This document shows, one piece after another, positions 52,680-60,881 of a DNA stretch of 64,000 nucleotides. The notes under the pieces were generated by a model. It was given only the letters and a program-made list of their open reading frames with translations. It ran no database searches and had not been told where the DNA came from. A program made the position numbers and the translations under genes. Origin of the DNA: CAYLRU01 sp964386565 (lineage in GTDB: Bacteria; Desulfobacterota; Desulfobacteria; Desulfobacterales; UBA5616); assembly GCA_964386565.1 (NCBI GenBank), contig CAYLRU010000006.1, positions 1 to 64,000 on the forward strand, given 5' to 3'. Position 1 is the stretch's first letter. Each line of letters starts with the position of its first letter.

Positions 52680-54557
52680 ATGGTCACCGTATCCTATTGG
52701 GCAGACAAATATGTCGAAAAAAGAACTGTCGGCAAGGATGCCATCCGGTTGATCAAGCCGGGGCAGCGCGTGTTTATCGGATCGTCATGCGGGGAACCCC
52801 AGCATCTGGTCAGAGAGTTGTCAAGCGCATTGGGCCGCTTTACGGATCTGGAGATTGTACGGCTCATGTCCCTGGAAACGACCCCCCTGACGCTGATCGC
52901 GGACGAAACTCATGACCAGGGGCTGAATATCCGGTCGTTTTATCTGGGTTCCGCCAAACCCAAGGGGCTGGCAAAGAATATGCGGTTTATCACCCCCATT
53001 AATCTGTCCGCCGTGCCCCGTCTGTTTAAAACGCGTAAGCTGCCCATCCATGTGGCATTGATTCAGGTGTCCCCGCCGGATGATTTCGGGTGGATGAGTC
53101 TGGGGGTCGCAGTCGACGTGACATTGTCTGCTGCTCTGTCCGCCGACCTGGTCATTGCCCAGGTCAATTCAAAAATGCCCCGGGTTCTGGGCAGAAGCTT
53201 TATTCACGTAAACGACGTCGATGTTATCGTAGAATATGACGAATCCCTTTTGACCATCGGGCATATGCCGGAAATCGAGACCGCCAATACCATCGCCAGA
53301 CATATCACCCGGCTTATCGATGACGGGTCCACCATGCAGATCGGACTGGGGACCACCTCCCAGGCCATATTGCTGGCCCTGGCGGATAAAAATGACCTGG
53401 GCATCCATACGCAGTTTTTAACCGATGATATCATGTATCTGGTGTCAAGGGGGGTGGTGACAAACCGGAGAAAGGGATTCAATGAGGGGAAAACGGTCGC
53501 CAGCAGCGCCATCGGAACCGAAGTGTTTTATGAATTTCTTCACGATAATCCTTCCATTGAATTCTATCCCTCGGATTATGTCAATGACCCCGGCATTATC
53601 TCAAGGCATTATCGAATGGTGTCCATGCATGTGGTGATGGCCATTGATCTGACGGGCCAGGTGGCCTGCGACGCCCTGCCGTATAATCATTTTTCCGGTG
53701 TGACGGGGATGTTCGATTTTATCCGCGGATCAACAAGATCCGAATCCGGGAAGTCCATCCTCATGCTGACGGCCACCGCCGAGGGGGGTAAGAAGAGCCG
53801 AATCGTTCCCATGTTGAACGATACGGCCATTGTTGTACCCCGGGGAGATGTTCATTACGTGGTGACGGAGTACGGGGCTGTGAACCTGTTCGGGAAGAGC
53901 CTGCAGGAAAGGGCGTTGGCCATGATCAGCATTTCCCACCCTGATTTCAGGGAAGAGCTCTTTTTTGAAGCAAAAAAGATGGGACTGCTGGGTCCGGAGC
54001 GTCATTTAAAGGATTCCATTCATGGCGTATACCCCCTGCGTCTGGAAGAAACCGTCGAGATCGGCACCCACACCGTGGTGTTCCGTCCGGCCAAGCCCGA
54101 TGACGAACGCCGGATACAGGAACATTATTACGAGATGGAAAAAAAGGACATTGTGTCCCGTTTTTTTCATGAAAAGTCGGCTTTTATCCGGGATGAAGTG
54201 GAAAATATCTCCCAGATCGATTATGTGAAAAATCTGACCCTTATTGCCGTATTGGGAGAGGTGGGATTTGAAAAGGTTGTCGGTATCGGGGAATATCTTT
54301 TGGATGACGCCAGGAATATGGCGGAAGTGGCTTTTTCCATTGCCCGGGAATGGCAGCGGAAAGGGGTTGGAAAAATTTTACTGAAAAAACTGGCGGCCAC
54401 TGCCCTGGAAAACGGTATTTTGGGATTAATCGCCTACACGGCGCCTGAAAATCAGGCCATGATCCGGCTGTTTAGAAAGTTGCCGTACAAAATTACCACC
54501 AGCATTGATTATGATACGCTGATTTTAAGCTGCAAATTTGACGAGCTTAGCCCATAA
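52680..54557 (+). CDS. Acetyl-CoA hydrolase/transferase - GNAT fusion
   Basis: A 625-residue protein. Residues 1 to about 440 are a Cat1/4-hydroxybutyrate CoA-transferase type enzyme (VFIGSSCGEPQHLV, GLGTTSQAILLAL, DYVNDPGIISRHYRMV). Residues about 460-625 are a GNAT acetyltransferase domain with the acetyl-CoA loop REWQRKGVGKILLKKLA. The transferase would swap CoA between an acyl group and acetate; the GNAT domain probably acetylates a protein or small molecule, perhaps itself. It is the first gene of the CODH/ACS region and lies 111 bases before the corrinoid activator. Confidence 0.85.
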   Translation: MVTVSYWADKYVEKRTVGKDAIRLIKPGQRVFIGSSCGEPQHLVRELSSALGRFTDLEIVRLMSLETTPLTLIADETHDQGLNIRSFYLGSAKPKGLAKNMRFITPINLSAVPRLFKTRKLPIHVALIQVSPPDDFGWMSLGVAVDVTLSAALSADLVIAQVNSKMPRVLGRSFIHVNDVDVIVEYDESLLTIGHMPEIETANTIARHITRLIDDGSTMQIGLGTTSQAILLALADKNDLGIHTQFLTDDIMYLVSRGVVTNRRKGFNEGKTVASSAIGTEVFYEFLHDNPSIEFYPSDYVNDPGIISRHYRMVSMHVVMAIDLTGQVACDALPYNHFSGVTGMFDFIRGSTRSESGKSILMLTATAEGGKKSRIVPMLNDTAIVVPRGDVHYVVTEYGAVNLFGKSLQERALAMISISHPDFREELFFEAKKMGLLGPERHLKDSIHGVYPLRLEETVEIGTHTVVFRPAKPDDERRIQEHYYEMEKKDIVSRFFHEKSAFIRDEVENISQIDYVKNLTLIAVLGEVGFEKVVGIGEYLLDDARNMAEVAFSIAREWQRKGVGKILLKKLAATALENGILGLIAYTAPENQAMIRLFRKLPYKITTSIDYDTLILSCKFDELSP

Positions 54558-54668
54558 CATGGAGGATTCCCCACTCACCGGAAACCAGGGAACTGGGGAG
54601 GGTATCGTCGTGCAAACATTTTACCCGCGCCGTTTTAGAAGACGGCGGTTTACAGGAGAGACAGGTAG

Positions 54669-56618
54669 ATGAGTAAATTCGAAGTATTGTTTGTTCCTCA
54701 TGAAAAAAAGGTGATGGTCGAAGAAGGGGAAATTCTGATCCGTGCGGCACTGGAGGCAGGGGTCCACATAAATGCTTCCTGCGGCGGTGAGGGGGTTTGC
54801 GGCAAATGCCGCGTACTGATCGAAGACGGGACAGTGGAAGGCGGTATATCCGAAAAGCTCAGCAAGGAGGATATTGCTAAAAATTATCGATTGGCCTGCA
54901 GGGCACGGGTCATGAGCGATCTGACGGTTCGGATCCCGGTGGAATCAGAAGTCGACACCGCGGTGCTCAACCTTCAGAGCATGCCCCGTCGAACGGCACG
55001 GATCGAGCAGATGAATTTTGATGATTTGAAGGAAAGAGGCCTGTTTATTCCGCCCGTGGAAAAACGATATCTGGAATTACCGGTTCCGGACGCCCAGGAC
55101 CATATTCCGGATGTGTCGCGGCTCGTGAACCATTTAAAGTTGCATCATGATGAGCACCGGCTGGTGGTCAGCCTGCCGGTGATACGAAAGGTTCCCGAGG
55201 TTTTCAGAAAAGACGACTTCAGGGTAACCGTTACACTGGAGCGGCCTGTCCAGGAAGGCAGAAAAACCCATATTATCAATATTCAGCCCGGAGACACGAC
55301 CAGCAAAAATTTCGCCATTGCCATGGATATCGGTACCACGACCATCTATGGGCAGGTGATAGATCTGCAGACCGGCGAGGTGCTGGCCGAACACGGCGAG
55401 TTCAACGGGCAGATCAGTTACGGCGAGGATGTGATCACGCGGATCATTTATGCGGAAAAGCCGGGAGGACTGGAAAAACTGCACGAAGTGGTCATCCAGA
55501 CGGTGAATACCATCATCAGAAAGATTGTAAAAAAGGCCGGTGTTGACTTGGAGGACATCTCCACGATTACCCTGGCGGGCAACACCACCATGACCCAGTT
55601 GTTACTGAAGGTGGATCCACAGTATATCCGCAAATCCCCCTATGTGCCGGCATCGACCCTGTATCCGCCTATTCAGGCCGTGGATCTGGGAATGGAACTG
55701 GCTGATCATGTAACGGCCCTGGTCTACCCGGTGGTGTCGAGCTATGTCGGGGGTGATATCGTGGCCGGTGTTATGGGGTCGGGCATGTATCGAACCGATG
55801 AGGTTACGCTTTACCTTGATATCGGGACCAATGCGGAAATTGTTATCGGTAATAAGGAATGGCTGGCATGTGCCGCCTGTTCGGCAGGGCCGGCCTTTGA
55901 GGGCGGTGGCATTACATTCGGCATGCGGGCGGCCAAGGGCGCCATTGAGGATTTTTCCATTGATCCGAGAACCCTGGAACCCATGATCATTACCATAGGG
56001 AACGTGAGGCCCAAGGGTATCTGCGGGTCGGGGTTGATCAATATTGTCGCCACACTGTTTGAAATGGGCGTGATCAACAACCAGGGTAAATTTGACCGTG
56101 ATCTCGGGACGGACCGCATCCGTGAAAACCAGGGGGTTTACGAGTATGTACTGGCATGGAAAGACCAAACCCTGATCGACCGGGATGTCACCATATCGGA
56201 AATTGATATTGAAAACCTCATTCGGGCCAAGGGGGCCATATACAGCGGGTGCATGACATTGCTGGAAGAAGTGGGGATGGATATCCACAGCATAGAACGG
56301 ATCATGCTTGCCGGGGGATTCGGAAGCTATGTGGATCTGGAAAAGGCCATGGTCATCGGACTGCTGCCGGAACTTGATGCGGATAAGGTGACGTTTATCG
56401 GAAACGGTTCTCTAATGGGGTGCAAGATGAGTGCGCTGACCAACAGGATTCGTTTTGATGTCGTGGAAGCCACCAAGCGCATGACGAATTTTGAATTATC
56501 CGAGACGCCGTCTTACATGGACAATTACGTAGCGGCACTGTTTTTGCCCCATACGGATCTAGACCAGTTTCCGTTGTTGAAGTCGCGACTTCAACAACGG
56601 AAAGGCCAGGACAAATGA
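54669..56618 (+). CDS. Corrinoid activator, RACo-type ASKHA ferredoxin protein
   Basis: A 649-residue protein that re-reduces the Co(II) corrinoid of the CFeSP with ATP. The N-terminal [2Fe-2S] domain uses C38, C44, C47 and C77 (NASCGGEGVCGKC ... LACRA). The C-terminal part is the ASKHA ATPase fold (AMDIGTTTIYG, LAGNTTMTQ, LDIGTNAEI, GGFGSYVDLEKAM). This is the known partner of CODH/ACS corrinoid proteins. An SD CAGGAGAG lies before the ATG. A perfect 36-base palindrome covers codons near its 3' end (56568-56603). Confidence 0.92.
   Translation: MSKFEVLFVPHEKKVMVEEGEILIRAALEAGVHINASCGGEGVCGKCRVLIEDGTVEGGISEKLSKEDIAKNYRLACRARVMSDLTVRIPVESEVDTAVLNLQSMPRRTARIEQMNFDDLKERGLFIPPVEKRYLELPVPDAQDHIPDVSRLVNHLKLHHDEHRLVVSLPVIRKVPEVFRKDDFRVTVTLERPVQEGRKTHIINIQPGDTTSKNFAIAMDIGTTTIYGQVIDLQTGEVLAEHGEFNGQISYGEDVITRIIYAEKPGGLEKLHEVVIQTVNTIIRKIVKKAGVDLEDISTITLAGNTTMTQLLLKVDPQYIRKSPYVPASTLYPPIQAVDLGMELADHVTALVYPVVSSYVGGDIVAGVMGSGMYRTDEVTLYLDIGTNAEIVIGNKEWLACAACSAGPAFEGGGITFGMRAAKGAIEDFSIDPRTLEPMIITIGNVRPKGICGSGLINIVATLFEMGVINNQGKFDRDLGTDRIRENQGVYEYVLAWKDQTLIDRDVTISEIDIENLIRAKGAIYSGCMTLLEEVGMDIHSIERIMLAGGFGSYVDLEKAMVIGLLPELDADKVTFIGNGSLMGCKMSALTNRIRFDVVEATKRMTNFELSETPSYMDNYVAALFLPHTDLDQFPLLKSRLQQRKGQDK
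56568..56603. repeat. Perfect 36-base palindrome in the 3' end of the RACo-type gene
   Basis: The two 18-base halves 56568-56585 and 56586-56603 are exact reverse complements with no loop. It lies 12 bases before the stop codon and encodes part of the protein tail (LLKSRLQQRK). In RNA it would form a long hairpin. No T-run follows, so it may block 3' nucleases or help transcript end rather than act as a simple terminator. Confidence 0.8.
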
Positions 56619-57003
56619 ATCGGATTTAGTTATAAATTGCGATTTACCCATGTTCCTCTATTGACAAAGCGAAGCACTGGATATAAAAAATAAAATTTGG
56701 CGAAAATCGGTTTTGCGTTTTTTTAAATTTCGTACAAAAAGGCCGGTTTGTTGCATGGGAATGCCGTTTTTCGTTTCGGGGCGGCGGTATGGTTTTTTCT
56801 CAATGGGTGTTGCGGATGATACGGTTACGCCATGCGGGCGGCTGCTTTAATTGAATACAACGATCAAATCGTTTGAAGTGTTATGATTGACTTGAAGAAA
56901 TTTTAAAGAAAGGGGGGCTGAACCGTTTATTATCATTTTTGGATGTGTATGATCTTTTACAAGAAATAAAACCGATAATTTTTACACCGATAAGGAGGTT
57001 AAA
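56619..57003. other. Non-coding leader region before acsD
   Basis: No gene. It contains one good promoter (listed) giving a leader of about 310 bases, AT-rich with a G-run (GGGGGGCTG) near 56913. No riboswitch family recognised. Confidence 0.4.
56661..56689 (+). promoter_or_regulatory. Candidate promoter of acsDABC
   Basis: TTGACA (56661-56666) with TAAAAA (56684-56689) at 17 bases, or TATAAA (56682-56687) at 15 bases. The transcript would carry a long leader before acsD. Confidence 0.45.
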
Positions 57004-58721
57004 TTGGGCTTTGAATTTTTTAAGGAATCTTATAATGGCAAAATAAAAGAGATCTCTCTGGGAAAGGGAGATTCTGCCGTTGTAATCGGTGGTGAGTCCT
57101 GCTACCCATTTTACCAGTTCGAAGGTGAAATGCCCAATAAACCCAAGATCGCCATGGAAGTTTGGGACATGGAACCCGAGGAATGGCCCGAATCCGTCAG
57201 AAACAATTTTGAAGACGTGATTTCAGATCCGGCAGCATGGGCTAAAAAATGTGTTGAGCAGTTCGGAGCCGATATGATTGCGCTCCAGTTGAAAAGTACC
57301 GATCCCAACGGTAAGGATACAAGCCCGGAGGATGCGGCGGCAGTGGTAAAGAACGTGTCAGCCGCCGTGAACGTACCGTTAATCGTATGGGGAACCGGAA
57401 ACGGTGAAAAAGATGAGGCCGTTTTAAAGAAAGTCGCCGAAGCGTGCGAGGGGGAAAATCTGATTCTCGGGCCGGTGGAAGACAAAAACCACAAGGGGAT
57501 CGGAGCGGCCGCCATGGGTTTCGGCCATTACCTGATTTCATCTTCTCCCATTGATGTTAACCTTGCCAAACAGGTCAATATTTTACTTGAAAACCTGGGC
57601 ATGCCCATGGACAAGGTCATTGTCGATCCCACAACCGGCGGGTTAGGTTATGGTCTGGAGTATAGCTATTCCGTTATGGAGAGGATCAAGATGGCGGCGT
57701 TAAACCAGGGAGACGATAAACTGCAGCTTCCCATCGTGAATAATCTCGGCGTTGAAATCTGGAAATGCAAGGAAGCCAAACAGACGGTAGAGGAGGCCCC
57801 CACCCTGGGCGACCCGGAAAGACGTGGAATCCTGATGGAAGCGGTTGCCGCTGTGGCATATCTCCTGTCCGGCTCCAACTTGTTGATCATGCGGCATCCG
57901 GAAGCCATCCGCCTTGTAAAATCCTATATTGAACTGCTGGCCGATGGTGGAAGCGCTGCAGACGTAGCGCCCATTAAAAAACAACTGGATGATGTGGAAA
58001 TCGATTTGGTCGCCCTGTCGCCCGAACCGGATTTGACCATCGAAGAAGAAAAAGCCGCAAAACCGGCTCCGGCCAAGAAGGCGGCAAAACCCGCGCCTGA
58101 AAAACCGGCGGCGCCCGCGGCGGCGGAAAAGAAAGTAGCTCCCGAGCCTGTAAAACCGGATGAAGCGCCCAAAGCCGTTCCTGAGCCAAAAGAAGAAGTG
58201 AAAGTGGATGCCGAAGCNNNNNNNNNNNNNNNNNNNNNNNNNNNNNNNNNNNNNNNNNNNNNNNNNNNNNNNNNNNNNNNNNNNNNNNNNNNNNNNNNNN
58301 NNNNNNNNNNNNNNNNNAAGCGCCCAAAGCCGTTCCTGAGCCAAAAGAAGAAGTGAAAGTGGATGCCGAAGCGGAAGCCAAGGCCAAGGCCGAAGCAGAA
58401 GCCAAAGCCAAGGCCGAAGCGGAAGCCAAAGCCAAGGCCGAAGCAGAAGCCAAGGCCAAGGCCGAAGCGGAAGCCAAAGCCAAAGCCGAAGCCGAGGCAA
58501 AGGCCAAGGCCGAGGCGGAAGCCAAGGCAAAAGCGGAAGCGCGCGCCAAGGCGGAAGCCGAGTTGGAAGATATCAGACTAAAGCGTGCCAAAGAGCGTGA
58601 AGAACTGGCCGCCAAGAGGGCTGCTGCGAAATCGAAGGAAATCACCATGACTGCGGCCGCAGTTCAGAAATCAATGGTTGATAAACTGATTGATCAAATA
58701 AACTGGGTACATCGAAGATAG
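57004..58721 (+). CDS. acsD: CFeSP small subunit AcsD, with Ala/Glu/Lys repeat tail, split by an assembly gap
   Basis: The corrinoid iron-sulphur protein small subunit, a TIM-barrel partner of AcsC in methyl transfer to acetyl-CoA synthase. It starts at TTG 57004 with AAGGAGG just upstream (MGFEFFKESYNG, VIVDPTTGGLGYGLEY, LPIVNNLGVEIW). The barrel ends near residue 335, as in known AcsD of about 320 residues. After that the sequence turns into a Pro/Ala/Lys-rich linker and then an AEAEAKAK repeat. The frame is broken by a 100-N gap and a 55-base duplication. If both are removed the two pieces join in frame and the protein is 520 residues. The tail ends in AVQKSMVDKLIDQINWVHRR. The long tail is not part of normal AcsD. 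Confidence 0.85.
58218..58317. other. Assembly gap of 100 N, most likely spurious
   Basis: The 55 bases before the gap (58163-58217) are identical to the 55 bases after it (58318-58372). Removing the gap and one copy (155 bases) restores the acsD reading frame. The gap is therefore most likely an unmerged contig overlap inside a repetitive region. Confidence 0.9.
58371..58538 (+). repeat. 24-base tandem repeat coding AEAEAKAK
   Basis: About seven copies of a 24-base unit, with small changes (GAA/GAG, AAG/AAA, GCG/GCA/GCC), encode alternating Ala with Glu-Glu-Lys-Lys. The unit number may be wrong because the assembly broke here. Such sequence usually forms a long charged helix. Confidence 0.9.
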
Positions 58722-58791
58722 TATGTCTGATTACAGATGATATGACTTTTGACATGTGCCGGTTATATATAATTATGAGGAGGAACCTCGT

Positions 58792-60819
58792 ATGTCCGAT
58801 AAAGAAAAAAAAGTGGTAAAAGCAAAAAAGGTAGCCGATCCTGTTGCAGCGTCAATTGATGCGGCCACCCAAGAGATGATTCGTCGTGCCCAGCAGTTAA
58901 ATATTGAGACGGCTTTTGACCGTGCCGTTACCATGAAACCGTGCAACATCGGGAACCAGGGAACCTGCTGTAAAAATTGCGGCATGGGACCCTGCCGACT
59001 GCCGTTGCCCAAGGACTATGATCCGGCCAGCGACGACCGTAAAGGCATCTGCGGTGCCACGGCGAACACTATTGCCGCGAGAAATTTTGTACGGATGATC
59101 GCTGCCGGTGCCGCGGCCCATTCGGATCACGGCCGTTGCGTGGCAGAAGTATTCATGTCGGCAGCCAGGAAAGAAACCGATGCTTACAAGATAAAAGATA
59201 TCAACAAACTGCTCGAGGTTGCCTCCGTCCTTGGTGTTTCCACAAAGGTGGAAGTGGATGGAGAGACCGTCGACCGGGATATCGATGAAATCGCCCTCGA
59301 AGTGGCTGAAATCGCCATGAACGAATGGGGAAAAGCCGAGGGCCAACTGCTTTACCTTGACCGGGCCCCGAAACCACGCCAGGAAATCTGGAAAAAGCAG
59401 GGCGTGCTTCCCCGGAATATCGATCGGGAAGTCGTTGAGATCATGCACCGGACCCACATCGGCGTTGACCAGGACTATAAAAACCTCATCAAGCAGGGCA
59501 CCCGGTGTGCTCTGGCCGATGGATGGGGCGGATCCATGCTGGCAACAGACCTTCAGGACATTCTTTTTGGCACCCCTTATCCGGTGGTTTCCGAGGCAAA
59601 CCTGGGCGTCATGAAGGAAGACCATGTCAACATCGTTATCCATGGCCATGAACCGGTATTATCGGAAATGATCGTGGCCGTTGCCCAGACAAAAGAAATG
59701 ATTGATTACGCCAAAGAAAAGGGCGCCAAGGGGATCCAGTTATCCGGGATCTGCTGTACGGCCAATGAAATTTTACAGCGTCACGGCGTACCCCTTTGCG
59801 GTACGTTCCTGCAGCAGGAACTGGCCATCATCACCGGTGCCTGCGATGCCATGGTGGTGGATATTCAATGTATTTTTCAGAACCTTGCCAACGTGGCAAA
59901 ATGTTTCCATACCAAACTGATCACCACGCATCCCATTGCCCGGATGGAACAGGAAAATGTCATTCATATCGAGTTTGATGAACATCATGCCATCGAGGAC
60001 GCCAAAAAGATAGTAAAAATGGCGATTGATAATTTCCAGAACAGGGGTTCCGAGGTTATCATCCCGAAGCAGAAATCTTCCCTGGTTGCCGGTTTTGGCG
60101 TGGAATCCATTAATTATCACCTTGGCGGTACCTTCCGCGGCACATTCTATACCTTGAACGACAACATTATCAACGGCCGGATTCGCGGCATCGCTGGCGT
60201 CGTGGGATGCAACAGTGCCAGAACGCGGCACAACGAGGGCCATCTTACGGTGGTAAAAGAGCTGATCAAAAACGACGTTATCGTGCTGACCACCGGGTGC
60301 AATGCCATTGCCTGTGCCATGGAAGGTCTTCTGACGCCCGAATCGGCGGCGGTTTACTGTGGTCCCGGCCTTGCGGAAATCTGTGAGACCGTGGGTATTC
60401 CGCCGGTCCTTCATTTAGGGTCCTGCGTGGACAACAGCCGGATTCTACTGGCGGCCACCGAAGTGGTGAAAGCCGGTGGACTCGGCAACGATATCAGTGA
60501 CCTGCCGGCGGCCGGAAGCGCGCCGGAATGGATGAGCGAGAAAGCCATCAGCATCGGTCATTATTTTGTCGCCTCCGGCGTCTACACGGTATTCGGCGTA
60601 ACACTGCCGGTTTCAGGCGCCCCGGTATTCAAGGACTACCTGTTCAAGGAACTGGAAAAAATCTACGGCGGCATGTGGGACCTTGTGGAAGACCCCATTG
60701 AGCATGCCCGTAAGATGATCGCCCATATCGACAAGAAACGAAAAGCCCTCGGTATCGACAAGGCCAGGGAACGGGTACTTATGGATATGGCAGACCGCCA
60801 GAAGCTGGATGTGGCATAA
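58792..60819 (+). CDS. acsA: Carbon monoxide dehydrogenase catalytic subunit
   Basis: A 675-residue nickel-iron CO dehydrogenase (AcsA/CooS), close in length to the acetogen enzyme, which interconverts CO and CO2 in the CODH/ACS complex. The D- and B-cluster cysteines are C51, C59, C60, C63 and C68 (CNIGNQGTCCKNCGMGPCRL). Further Cys for the nickel C-cluster are in SGICCTANE, GCNSAR and TTGCNAIACAM. The ATG at 58792 is preceded by AGGAGG, and I discard a longer frame that begins at 58756. It sits 70 bases after acsD and 62 before acsB. Confidence 0.96.
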   Translation: MSDKEKKVVKAKKVADPVAASIDAATQEMIRRAQQLNIETAFDRAVTMKPCNIGNQGTCCKNCGMGPCRLPLPKDYDPASDDRKGICGATANTIAARNFVRMIAAGAAAHSDHGRCVAEVFMSAARKETDAYKIKDINKLLEVASVLGVSTKVEVDGETVDRDIDEIALEVAEIAMNEWGKAEGQLLYLDRAPKPRQEIWKKQGVLPRNIDREVVEIMHRTHIGVDQDYKNLIKQGTRCALADGWGGSMLATDLQDILFGTPYPVVSEANLGVMKEDHVNIVIHGHEPVLSEMIVAVAQTKEMIDYAKEKGAKGIQLSGICCTANEILQRHGVPLCGTFLQQELAIITGACDAMVVDIQCIFQNLANVAKCFHTKLITTHPIARMEQENVIHIEFDEHHAIEDAKKIVKMAIDNFQNRGSEVIIPKQKSSLVAGFGVESINYHLGGTFRGTFYTLNDNIINGRIRGIAGVVGCNSARTRHNEGHLTVVKELIKNDVIVLTTGCNAIACAMEGLLTPESAAVYCGPGLAEICETVGIPPVLHLGSCVDNSRILLAATEVVKAGGLGNDISDLPAAGSAPEWMSEKAISIGHYFVASGVYTVFGVTLPVSGAPVFKDYLFKELEKIYGGMWDLVEDPIEHARKMIAHIDKKRKALGIDKARERVLMDMADRQKLDVA

Positions 60820-60881
60820 ACGGCGGTATTGGAACGTTGGAGTCGTAGTGCACTATTAAATCCTCAACGAAGGAGGAAGAT

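Noticed and set aside
58321..58356. AcsD ending in a short Lys-rich tail right after the gap
   Set aside because: This reading uses the wrong frame after the N gap; merging the 55-base overlap gives the true tail.
57700..58648. Long minus-strand frames opposite acsD, rich in Leu/Arg/Pro or Ala/Ser
   Set aside because: They are antisense to the Ala/Glu/Lys repeat and run through the N gap; their composition is explained by the repeat.
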